A stretch of DNA of 64,000 bases from Leptolyngbya boryana PCC 6306 (GTDB taxonomy: Bacteria > Cyanobacteriota > Cyanobacteriia > Leptolyngbyales > Leptolyngbyaceae): positions 1,568,577 to 1,632,576 of the forward strand of contig NZ_KB731324.1 in NCBI RefSeq assembly GCF_000353285.1, written 5' to 3'. Under the pieces are notes generated by a model, which did no database searches, was not told where the DNA came from, and saw only the letters and a list, made by a program, of their open reading frames with translations. The first letter of the stretch is position 1. Each line of letters begins with the position of its first letter. Below are positions 19,044 to 27,371 of this stretch, one piece after another. A program made the position numbers and the translations under genes.

Positions 19044-19168
19044 GGAGGTGGGGAGTGGGGAGTGGGGAGATGAAGCAAAATTGTGGATTCAATTCTCAAA
19101 TCTCCACTCTGCATTCTCCAATCCCCCTATCTCTCAATTCCCCTACTCCCCACTCCCCACCCTCTATC
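19043..19168. repeat. Dispersed G/C-tract palindromic repeat, copy D
   Basis: Begins GGAGGTGGGGAGTGGGGAG right after the stop of the 18630 gene and ends with CTACTCCCCACTCCCCACC before xdhA. The two ends are near-perfect inverted copies about 80 bases apart, with a pyrimidine-rich middle. Transcribed as RNA it would form a long stem between two cotranscribed genes and may lower read-through or protect the upstream message. Confidence 0.7.
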
Positions 19169-19178
19169 GAAAAAACCC

Positions 19179-20588
19179 ATGACCCATCAGGCTTTAGAGA
19201 ACCAATTATTTCTCACCCTCAACGGAGAACGAGTTTGCCTCAAGGGTGTTTCGCCATCGATGACTTTGCTGCAATATCTGCACCAGTCGCGGCGGACGGG
19301 GACGAAAGAAGGCTGCGGGGACGGTGATTGTGGGGCTTGTACAGTTGCGATCGTGGGTCGCAATCCTGACGGGCAAGCATCTTATCAAGCCGTCAATAGC
19401 TGCTTGATTCCGATAGGCGCGATCGCAGGTCGGGAAATTGTCACGGTTGAAGGAATCGCCAACGGAAAGCTTCACCCAGTTCAAGCGGCAATGGTAGAAG
19501 CCGGGGGATCTCAATGCGGGTACTGTACACCCGGCTTCATCATGAGTCTGTTTTCTGCTTACTATGACGGTCGAGTGGATGATTTCTCAGTAGAAGGAAA
19601 TCTTTGTCGCTGTACAGGTTACATTCCGATTCGCAAAGCGGCTCAGAATGTGACGAATGCTCAGCCTTCGGATCAATTCTCAGAGCGATTAGGACAATCT
19701 GCATTAGATCTCAGTTCAGTTGCCTATTCCAATCAAACGCAACAGTTCTATCGTCCCACTCAACTCTCAGAAGCATTAGAACTACTACAACAGTATCCAG
19801 AAGCAACTTTAGTTGCAGGCGGTACAGACTTAGGCTTGGAAATGAGCCATCATCGGCGATCGTTTCCGATTCTGATTTCGCTAGAAGGTATTCAAGAATT
19901 ACAGCACATTGAGCAAGATAGTAACCGACTGACTATCGGTGCAGCCGTTCCCCTACATACAATTGAAACAACTCTGAAAGGAGTTTTTCCTAGCCTTGAT
20001 GAAATGCTGCATTGGTTTGCGGCAAGGCAAGTTCGGAATCGAGCCACAATCGGCGGAAATATTGGCACTGCTTCACCGATTGGAGACTTACCTCCGGTTT
20101 TACTCGCTTTAGATGCAGAATTGACGATCGCGAATTTAGCCGAAACTCGAACGATTCCTTTATCTGACTTCTTCAAAGGCTATCGTCAAACGGATCTCAA
20201 ACCCGGTGAAATCATTGTTTCTATTAGCATTCCGAAATCAATTCACGGAGTCAAACGCCTCAGCCAATCCTACAAGATTGGCAAACGCGGAACCGATGAC
20301 ATTAGCATTGTTGCTGCTGCTTTCGTAATTGATGTAGATCAAAACAACACCATTGTTCATGCTCGACTAGGATATGGGGGTGTCGCAGCAACTCCAATTC
20401 GAGCGATCGAGGTTGAAAATCTGCTGATCGGTCAGCCTTGGACAATCGAAACGATTCAACAAGTCAAACCCGCTTTACGAGAAAGCTTTACCCCTTTAAC
20501 TGACTTCCGAGGAAGCGCTGCATATCGCAAGCTGTTGGTCGCGAACTTATTAGAAAAATTCTTTGTAGAAATGGAGGAGCTATCATGA
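19179..20588 (+). CDS. xdhA: Xanthine dehydrogenase, small subunit (2Fe-2S and FAD domains)
   Basis: Electron-transfer subunit of xanthine dehydrogenase, which oxidises hypoxanthine and xanthine to urate with NAD. ATG 19179 ('MTHQALENQLFLTLNG') is preferred; the frame is open upstream only through the repeat copy D. 469 residues: plant-type ferredoxin domain with 'KEGCGDGDCGACTV', second cluster domain with 'GYCTPGFIMSLFSAYYD' and 'NLCRCTGYIPI', then an FAD domain from about 170 ('ATLVAGGTDLGLE', 'RNRATIGGNIGTASPIGDLPPVLLAL'). All cluster cysteines are present. ATGA overlap with xdhB at 20585-20588. Confidence 0.93.
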   Translation: MTHQALENQLFLTLNGERVCLKGVSPSMTLLQYLHQSRRTGTKEGCGDGDCGACTVAIVGRNPDGQASYQAVNSCLIPIGAIAGREIVTVEGIANGKLHPVQAAMVEAGGSQCGYCTPGFIMSLFSAYYDGRVDDFSVEGNLCRCTGYIPIRKAAQNVTNAQPSDQFSERLGQSALDLSSVAYSNQTQQFYRPTQLSEALELLQQYPEATLVAGGTDLGLEMSHHRRSFPILISLEGIQELQHIEQDSNRLTIGAAVPLHTIETTLKGVFPSLDEMLHWFAARQVRNRATIGGNIGTASPIGDLPPVLLALDAELTIANLAETRTIPLSDFFKGYRQTDLKPGEIIVSISIPKSIHGVKRLSQSYKIGKRGTDDISIVAAAFVIDVDQNNTIVHARLGYGGVAATPIRAIEVENLLIGQPWTIETIQQVKPALRESFTPLTDFRGSAAYRKLLVANLLEKFFVEMEELS

Positions 20589-22912
20589 GCGTCGGTAAAC
20601 ATAAGCCTCATGAGAGTGCAGAACTGCATGTGACGGGAAAAGCAATTTACACCGATGAGCAACGTCCTCCACTGGGAATGCTTTCGGTTTATCCAGTCAT
20701 TGCTCCTCACGCAAAAGCAAAAATTCTCAGCATTGATACGTCTAAAGCTGCTGAAGTCGAAGGCTTTGTCACAGTGCTCACGGCTGAAGATGTTCCAGGT
20801 CGGAACAATACAGGCGTGATTGTTCAAGATGAAGTGCTATTTCCAACCGAGGAAATTAGCTATTGGGGACAAGCAGTGGTTTGGGCAGTCGGCGAAACTG
20901 AGGAAGCAGCACGCCTAGCAGCCTCGAAAGTCACGATCGACTATGAGCCACTTGAACCCATTTTGAGCATCAAAGATGCGATCTCTCACCACAGCTTTCA
21001 CTCAAAAGCACATCCCGTCAAACGCGGCAATGTTCAAACCGCACTCGAAAACTCTGCTTTTACTTTGAGCGGCGAAGTGTCCGTGAATGGACAAGATCAC
21101 TTTTATCTGGAAACTCAAACTAGTTGGGTGATTCCTGATGGGGAAGGGAACTATCAAGTTTATTCTTCGACTCAGCATCCAACAGAAACTCAAGTCATTA
21201 TTGGTCGAGTCTTGAATCTTCCCTCGAATCAAATTACTGTGACTTGTATTCGTATGGGTGGAGCCTTTGGTGGGAAAGAATCTCAGGCGAATCCTTACGC
21301 TGCGATCGCAGCAATTGCTGCCCATAAAACAGGTCGTCCGGTGCGCGTGAAACTAAAGCGATCGCACGATATGACTTTAACTGGAAAGCGTCACGGCTTT
21401 CTCGGAATCTATCAAGTCGGGTTTAGTGAAACTGGAAAAATTATGGCACTAGACGTTGATCTCTATGCAGATGGAGGCTGGAGTTTAGATCTCTCTCCGC
21501 CTGTGTTACTTCGAGCAATGCTGCACGTTGATAATGCTTACTACATTCCAGATGTTGAAGTTCGAGGTGCAATTGCTAAAACGAATAAAGTCTCAAACAC
21601 TGCCTATCGAGGCTTTGGTGGGCCTCAAGGTATGATTGTGATTGAGGATATTGTCGATCGCATTGCTCGAACTCTGAATCTGCCACCTGAGCTTGTTCGT
21701 GAACGCAATTTTTACTACGGTTCGGATGAGACAAATACGACGCATTACGGGCAAGAACTCTTTGATAATCGCCTCGATCGCGTTTGGAGCGAAGTGCAAG
21801 CCAATGCGAATTTTGCAGAGCGAAAAATTGCGATCGCAGAGTTCAACCAAGCTCATCGCTACAAAAAACGTGGCATTGCCATCACTCCCGTCAAGTTCGG
21901 AATTTCATTTAATAAAACCCAATACAACCAAGCAGGCGCACTCATTCACATCTATACCGATGGCAGTATTCAACTGAATCACGGCGGCACCGAAATGGGG
22001 CAAGGTTTACACACGAAAATGCTCCAAGTTGCCGCATCTTCGCTCGGGGTGAAGCTCGATCGCTTTCGCATGATGAATACCAGTACAGATAAAGTTCCAA
22101 ACTCCTCTGCCACAGCCGCTTCTAGTGGTTCTGATCTCAATGGTCAAGCGATTAAAAATGCTTGTGAAACTTTAAAGGCTCGCCTTGCTAATGTGGCGAT
22201 CCAACTTCTCGACCTAGATACACCAGAAGATCTGGTCTTTGAAGATGATTGGATTTACTGTCGGAGCTATCCAAGTGCGAGAGTCAGCTTTGCAGAAGTG
22301 GTCGATCGAGCTTATAACGCTCGCGTTTCTCTTTCTGCAACAGGTTACTACCGCACTCCCAACATTCATTGGAATCCCGAAACTTGTACAGGCAGACCGT
22401 TTTACTATTTTGCTTACGGTGCTGCGGTCAGCGAAGTAGAAGTCGATGGCTTTACTGGGACTTACAAGCTGCGTCAAGTTGATATTGTGCATGATGTGGG
22501 TGAATCGCTAAACCCACTCGTCGATCGTGGTCAAGTTGAAGGCGGATTCGTTCAAGGAATGGGCTGGCTAACGATGGAAGAGCTAGTCTGGGATGAGCAA
22601 GGACGACTTCGCACCGATGCGCCAAGTACTTATAAAATTCCAACGATTTGCGAGATTCCAGAAGCTTTTAATGTTCACTTGCTCAAACGTGCTGCTCAAG
22701 ATGGAGTGATCTATGGCAGTAAAGCTGTAGGTGAGCCGCCGTTTATGTTAGCCATGTCCGTGAGAGAAGCCATTCGAGCCGCGATCGCTGCCTTTGGTCA
22801 GACCGATACGGTTTCCTTACCGTCACCTGCGACTCCTGAAACCGTCTTATGGGCGATCGAATCCGTGCGAACCCATTCAAGCCAAGAAGTCACCGTCTCT
22901 TCTGAGGCGTAG
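20585..22912 (+). CDS. xdhB: Xanthine dehydrogenase, molybdopterin-binding large subunit
   Basis: Catalytic subunit carrying the molybdenum cofactor. 775 residues, normal for the separate XdhB form. Visible: N-terminal 'GKAIYTDE', 'YLETQTSWV', 'GGAFGGKESQ' and 'AYRGFGGPQG' (Moco dithiolene contacts), 'HGGTEMGQGLHTKM', 'SSATAASSGSDLNGQA' and the catalytic Glu in 'SKAVGEPPFMLAMSV'. These match xanthine dehydrogenase rather than aldehyde oxidase or CO dehydrogenase. Overlaps xdhA by an ATGA and the convergent DUF389 gene by 23 nt at the 3' end. An XdhC-type cofactor-loading chaperone is not in the window. Confidence 0.94.
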   Translation: MSVGKHKPHESAELHVTGKAIYTDEQRPPLGMLSVYPVIAPHAKAKILSIDTSKAAEVEGFVTVLTAEDVPGRNNTGVIVQDEVLFPTEEISYWGQAVVWAVGETEEAARLAASKVTIDYEPLEPILSIKDAISHHSFHSKAHPVKRGNVQTALENSAFTLSGEVSVNGQDHFYLETQTSWVIPDGEGNYQVYSSTQHPTETQVIIGRVLNLPSNQITVTCIRMGGAFGGKESQANPYAAIAAIAAHKTGRPVRVKLKRSHDMTLTGKRHGFLGIYQVGFSETGKIMALDVDLYADGGWSLDLSPPVLLRAMLHVDNAYYIPDVEVRGAIAKTNKVSNTAYRGFGGPQGMIVIEDIVDRIARTLNLPPELVRERNFYYGSDETNTTHYGQELFDNRLDRVWSEVQANANFAERKIAIAEFNQAHRYKKRGIAITPVKFGISFNKTQYNQAGALIHIYTDGSIQLNHGGTEMGQGLHTKMLQVAASSLGVKLDRFRMMNTSTDKVPNSSATAASSGSDLNGQAIKNACETLKARLANVAIQLLDLDTPEDLVFEDDWIYCRSYPSARVSFAEVVDRAYNARVSLSATGYYRTPNIHWNPETCTGRPFYYFAYGAAVSEVEVDGFTGTYKLRQVDIVHDVGESLNPLVDRGQVEGGFVQGMGWLTMEELVWDEQGRLRTDAPSTYKIPTICEIPEAFNVHLLKRAAQDGVIYGSKAVGEPPFMLAMSVREAIRAAIAAFGQTDTVSLPSPATPETVLWAIESVRTHSSQEVTVSSEA

Positions 22913-23915
22913 AGTTAGAGGGGTTTGGTTGCCCTCGAACTTCTTCAATTTGACTCGCCGAAAAAATCAGCGTGAATTGCCGTCCCATTTCTCGCTGAAT
23001 AAACTGTTCCAATAACTGCACCTGATTCGGTGTGATTTCTCCTCTTGAGCGCACACTCAAATACACTTCGGGCGGTGTCGTCAACCAATTCGTTTGAATA
23101 TTGAGCAGTTCCATGCGTTGAAACGTGACCGTGCGATTGAGTAACGCCCGTTCAAGACTCATTTCGAGCTGTGCTTGACGTACCAATCGTGCAAAGCTGA
23201 CTCCCAAAGGAAGCAGCAAAACAGAGGTCAGCACCAGCATCCAAATCAGAGCTTTCCGAGCACGTTTGAATGGAGCATATCCAATCAGCAAGAACGTTAG
23301 CGCACAAGAGAGCGCAATGCCCAGTAGATTAGTCAAATAGAGCAGAGTTGCGCCGAGACTGAGAGAACTATTCGTCTGCGCAAGTCCTAACCCAATCGTA
23401 CATACCGGAGGCATTAGTGCAACGGCGATCGCGGTTCCTGCCAGAGTTCCAGAAATTCTCGGTTCTGCCTTAGCGTAGGCACTAATTGCCCCGGCGACCA
23501 CGGCGACCCCCAAATCTAAAAGGGTCGGTCGCGATCGAGCAAGCACTTCACTTCCATAGCTCGGTAATCCAACCATCAGTCCTAGCAGCAAAGACATCAG
23601 CAAGGCTAAAAGCGTCCCGACAATCACTGCGATCGCACCCTTGCGAAATAGCTCTAAGTCTCCTGACAAAGCACCAAAAGCAATTCCGCGAATCGGTAAC
23701 ATCAAGGGAGCAATAATCATCGCGCCAATAATCACAGCCGCACTGTTTGAAAGCAACCCAAAAGTCGCGATCGCGCAGGAACCCATGATCAGAATGAGGT
23801 AATGCAGACTGAGTGTTGATTCGTCGAGCAATTCTGTCTGCACTTGCTGAATCCGATTCGGATGTCCTTTTTTCTTTCTAAACCTGGAGAAGCGATTGCG
23901 AATGTTAATGATCAC
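22890..23915 (-). CDS. DUF389 family integral membrane protein
   Basis: 341 residues with about six membrane helices between residues 35 and 245. The family core is clear: 'LIMGSCAIATFGLLSNSAAVIIGAMIIAPLMLPI' then 'GDLELFRKG', and 'AKAEPRISGTLAGTAIAVALMPPVCTIGLGLA'. The last 90 residues are soluble with 'FQRMELLNIQTNWLTTPPEVYLSVRSRGEITPNQV', a C-terminal domain seen in cyanobacterial members. The transported substrate of DUF389 proteins is unknown to me. The 3' end overlaps xdhB by 23 nt, so the two transcripts are antisense there. Confidence 0.88.
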   Translation of the reverse strand: MIINIRNRFSRFRKKKGHPNRIQQVQTELLDESTLSLHYLILIMGSCAIATFGLLSNSAAVIIGAMIIAPLMLPIRGIAFGALSGDLELFRKGAIAVIVGTLLALLMSLLLGLMVGLPSYGSEVLARSRPTLLDLGVAVVAGAISAYAKAEPRISGTLAGTAIAVALMPPVCTIGLGLAQTNSSLSLGATLLYLTNLLGIALSCALTFLLIGYAPFKRARKALIWMLVLTSVLLLPLGVSFARLVRQAQLEMSLERALLNRTVTFQRMELLNIQTNWLTTPPEVYLSVRSRGEITPNQVQLLEQFIQREMGRQFTLIFSASQIEEVRGQPNPSNSTPQKRR

Positions 23916-24146
23916 GAGCTGATTCCTCCACTAAACAATCGAGCAGCACCAATGCACTCCCAAATTGATAAATTGATTTGAGGAGACAAATTTCCACCGC
24001 CTTCGGTTGGTCAAGCTGTTTTCCCAACTCCTTGTTCAAAAGTAGCAAGAGATCCCCCTACATTCCGCTTTCCTCTCAAACAAAGAGGAATTAAGGAAGA
24101 GTGAGATCTCTCGCAACCACAAATTCAGTTCGATCGACAACTTGTG

Positions 24147-25376
24147 CTAAAACTTCGCCGTAATCCGCTTCATTGCCTCAATCACATTCTCGCGACTGTT
24201 AAACGCTGAGATGCGGAAATAGCCTTCACCTGCCGCCCCAAAACCTGAGCCGGGAGTTCCAACCACATTACATACATCCAGCAACTTATCGAAGAAATCC
24301 CAACTCGATAATCCATTCGGAGTCTTCACCCACACATAAGGCGCATTCACTCCACCATACACAGACAGACCTGCTGCCGTGAGTTGTTCCCGAATGATCT
24401 TGGCATTTTCTAAGTAGAAATTGACTAAGGTCTTCGTCTGGGCTTGACCAGCTTCCGAGTAAACCGCTTCTGCACCGCGCTGAACAATGTAAGATACGCC
24501 GTTGAATTTAGTCGATTGCCGACGATTCCAGAGTTTCCACAATTCGACATCTGAGCCATCAGCTGCTTTTGCCGTCAAAGTTTTGGGCACCACGGTAAAC
24601 GCGCATCGGGTTCCGGTAAAGCCCGCATTCTTCGAGAACGATCGAAATTCGATCGCACAATCACGCGCGCCTTCAATTTCATAAATCGATCGCGGCAGAC
24701 TCTCATCGGTCACAAAGGCTTCATAAGCTGCATCAAAGAAAATGATCGTGCCATTTGCCTTCGCATAATCCACCCAAGCTTTCAGATACTCTTTTGTCGC
24801 TGTTGCACCCGTTGGATTATTCGGAAAGCAGAGATAGACTAAATCCACTTTCTGAGACGGAATCTCAGCCGTGAAGTTATTCTCAGCCGAAATCGGCAAA
24901 TAAACGAGTCCAGCATATTCGCCTTTCTCATTCGCGTCTCCGGTATTCCCTGCCATCACATTCGTATCGACGTACACAGGGTAAACCGGATCAGTGACCG
25001 CGATCGTATTGCCTTTACCAAAAATTTCCAAAATGTTTCCGGTATCGCACTTCGAGCCATCCGATACGAAGATCTCAGAGGCATCAATCTCACAGCCGCG
25101 CGCCTGAAAATCGTGTTTCGCAATTTTCTCTCTGAGCCATTCATATCCCTGCTCAGGTCCATAGCCTTTGAAGAGACCACGATCGCCCATATCTTCCACC
25201 GCTTGAATCATGGCGGTTCGACAGGCTTCCGGTAAAGGCTCAGTCACATCTCCAATGCCTAAGCGAATAATTGGAGCATCCGGATTCGCCTGAGCGAAAG
25301 CATTGACCCGGCGGGCAATTTCGGGGAACAGATAGCCTGCTTTCAGCTTCAAATAATTGTCGTTAACGGTGGCCAT
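24147..25376 (-). CDS. dapL: LL-diaminopimelate aminotransferase
   Basis: Makes LL-diaminopimelate from tetrahydrodipicolinate and glutamate, the short plant/cyanobacterial branch to lysine and peptidoglycan. 409 residues, PLP fold type I. Signatures: start '[20 protein letters not shown]', '[15 protein letters not shown]', '[14 protein letters not shown]', '[11 protein letters not shown]', the PLP-lysine motif '[13 protein letters not shown]', and 'APYVWVKTP'. Divergent from pbp2 with a 170-nt spacer. A 230-nt spacer separates it from the DUF389 gene; nothing is seen there. Confidence 0.97.
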   Translation of the reverse strand: MATVNDNYLKLKAGYLFPEIARRVNAFAQANPDAPIIRLGIGDVTEPLPEACRTAMIQAVEDMGDRGLFKGYGPEQGYEWLREKIAKHDFQARGCEIDASEIFVSDGSKCDTGNILEIFGKGNTIAVTDPVYPVYVDTNVMAGNTGDANEKGEYAGLVYLPISAENNFTAEIPSQKVDLVYLCFPNNPTGATATKEYLKAWVDYAKANGTIIFFDAAYEAFVTDESLPRSIYEIEGARDCAIEFRSFSKNAGFTGTRCAFTVVPKTLTAKAADGSDVELWKLWNRRQSTKFNGVSYIVQRGAEAVYSEAGQAQTKTLVNFYLENAKIIREQLTAAGLSVYGGVNAPYVWVKTPNGLSSWDFFDKLLDVCNVVGTPGSGFGAAGEGYFRISAFNSRENVIEAMKRITAKF

Positions 25377-25546
25377 GTCGATTAAGTTAAATCAGGTTCA
25401 GCCCACTATTATCGTTGATTGTTCGCTTAAATCTCCGGAGCGTATCAAATCGCACTTGAAATCTCTGAAGGAGACTTGTCGGAGAACTCCGTAGTCGCAA
25501 AGTTTCTGTTACAGTAATTTCGATCCATTGAATTCGTCTTGACCTT

Positions 25547-27316
25547 ATGGCAAACCTTTCCGTCTCTGCCAGTTCTTGGGTAAATAAAGCGCGATCGCAA
25601 CGGTCTTTCCGAGCGGTGATCTTGTTTATGCTTGCCAGTGGTTTGATGAGTATCTGTGGTTTCCGGTTAGCATATTTACAACTGGTCGAAGGCAGCCGCA
25701 ACCGTCAACTGGCTGACCAGAACCGAATTCGATCCATTTCGATCGTGGCAGATCGGGGAAATTTAATCGATCGCAAAGGTACGCCGATCGTCGTGAATCG
25801 ACTGTCACGATCGGTCTATCTCTATCCACGCGAGCAAACCAAAGAGCAATGGCAGGTTTCGGCTGAGAAAATTAGCCAACTTTTAGAGATTCCCAAAGAA
25901 GAAATTCTTAAAAAACTAGAAGCGGTTCAATATAAATCAGTGGCTCCGGTCAGAATTTTGCGCGGCATTGACGAGAAGAAATACACCGCAATTAACGAAA
26001 TCGGGCAGATTCGCGGCTTAGAAGTGCAAGCTGAATCAACTCGACAATATCCGTTTGGCAGCCTAGCAGCCCATGTTTTAGGGTACATCGGTGAAGCAAC
26101 CGCAGAAGATCTCAAAGCGCATCCTGAATTTCCCAATGGCATGTTAGTCGGACAAATGGGAATTGAGCGCATTCAGGATGCAGTACTCCGTGGAACCTGG
26201 GGAAATCGACTCATCGAAGTCGATTCGACCGGCAGAGAGCTAAAAATGCTAGGAACTCAACAGCCTGTGGCAGGGCAGCCGTTACAACTCACGTTAGATG
26301 TAAAACTTCAACAAGCCGCAGAACGAGCATTAGGCGGTCGGCGCGGCGCGGTCGTGGTTCTCGATGTCAAAACAGGAAGCGTGTTGACAATGGCCAGCGG
26401 ACCAACGTTTGACCCCAACATGTTTACGCGCAAAATTAGCCAGAAAGCTTGGGATGAATTGCAAAAGAAAGAGCATCCTTTCTTAAATCGTGCCCTGCAA
26501 GGCTATCCACCCGGTAGTACCTTCAAAATTGTCACGGCAATGGCAGCCATGAAATCCGGTAAGTTCAATGCAACTTCGATGCTGCCGACCTACAGCGCTA
26601 TGAACATTGGCGGCACACTGTTCCACGAGCACGGCGATGCAAGCTATGGCACAATCGGGTTTAAGGATGCTCTAGCAGTCAGTAGTAATTCATTCTTCTA
26701 CCAACTCGGCATGTCAATTGGCCCTGAAGCGATCGCGCAGTGGGGTGGTAAATTTGGCGTGGGCACGACTTCGACGATGGGTTTAGATGGGGCAAGTCAT
26801 GGCATGATTCCGACCCCAAAGGAGAAGGAAAAGGTTTTTAACGAGCAGTGGTATGTCGGGGATACAGTCAGTACCTCGATCGGGCAAGGCATGGTGCAGA
26901 TGACCCCACTCGAGATGGCAGTCATGGTGTCAACGGTGGCAAATGGGGGCAAGCGCATCAAGCCGCACTTATTTGCCCATCAGACTTATCAGCCGAATAT
27001 GCAACCTGAATCGCTCGCATTTGACCCTGCTGCTTTGAAAGTTCTGCAAGAGGGATTAATTGCGGTTGTGCAAGCTGGAACGGCTCAGAGCTTGAATGAT
27101 GGCTCGATTCCACTCACAGCAGGGAAGACTGGAACGGCGGAAGTGCAGGGGCAAGAAGATAACTCGATGTATGTCGGCTATGGTCCAGCGAATAATCCGC
27201 AGATCGCAGTTGCCGTAGTGGTTGAAAATGGGGGGTATGGTGCGACTGCTGCAGTTCCCATTGCCCATGAAATCTATAAAGCGTTCTTCGGTGTGACGAA
27301 ACCCAAAGCCGAATAA
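25547..27316 (+). CDS. mrdA: Penicillin-binding protein 2 (elongation transpeptidase)
   Basis: Class B PBP that cross-links peptidoglycan during side-wall growth. 589 residues: short cytosolic segment, membrane helix at about 24-42 ('VILFMLASGLMSICGFRLAYL'), PBP dimerisation/pedestal domain with 'ADRGNLIDRKGTPI', and the transpeptidase domain with 'PPGSTFKI' (SxxK), 'SSN' in 'AVSSNSFFYQLG' and 'KTGTAEV' (KTG). Cyanobacterial PBP2 and FtsI look alike; the 'GYIGEATAEDLKAHPEF' region fits PBP2. A 40-nt spacer leads to dnaX, with an inverted repeat in it. Confidence 0.92.
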   Translation: MANLSVSASSWVNKARSQRSFRAVILFMLASGLMSICGFRLAYLQLVEGSRNRQLADQNRIRSISIVADRGNLIDRKGTPIVVNRLSRSVYLYPREQTKEQWQVSAEKISQLLEIPKEEILKKLEAVQYKSVAPVRILRGIDEKKYTAINEIGQIRGLEVQAESTRQYPFGSLAAHVLGYIGEATAEDLKAHPEFPNGMLVGQMGIERIQDAVLRGTWGNRLIEVDSTGRELKMLGTQQPVAGQPLQLTLDVKLQQAAERALGGRRGAVVVLDVKTGSVLTMASGPTFDPNMFTRKISQKAWDELQKKEHPFLNRALQGYPPGSTFKIVTAMAAMKSGKFNATSMLPTYSAMNIGGTLFHEHGDASYGTIGFKDALAVSSNSFFYQLGMSIGPEAIAQWGGKFGVGTTSTMGLDGASHGMIPTPKEKEKVFNEQWYVGDTVSTSIGQGMVQMTPLEMAVMVSTVANGGKRIKPHLFAHQTYQPNMQPESLAFDPAALKVLQEGLIAVVQAGTAQSLNDGSIPLTAGKTGTAEVQGQEDNSMYVGYGPANNPQIAVAVVVENGGYGATAAVPIAHEIYKAFFGVTKPKAE

Positions 27317-27340
27317 ACTCAAATTCACGATCGCTTGGTA

Positions 27341-27370
27341 GGATCAATCAGTCGATTTGCTGATTGATCC
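27341..27370 (+). promoter_or_regulatory. Inverted repeat immediately upstream of the dnaX start
   Basis: GGATCAATCAG (27341-27351) and CTGATTGATCC (27360-27370) form a perfect 11-bp stem with an 8-base loop. The stem ends one base before the preferred GTG start at 27372, and an alternative TTG start (27357) lies in the loop. There is no U run, so it is unlikely to be a simple terminator for mrdA. It could control dnaX initiation by hiding the ribosome site. Confidence 0.55.
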
Positions 27371-27371
27371 T

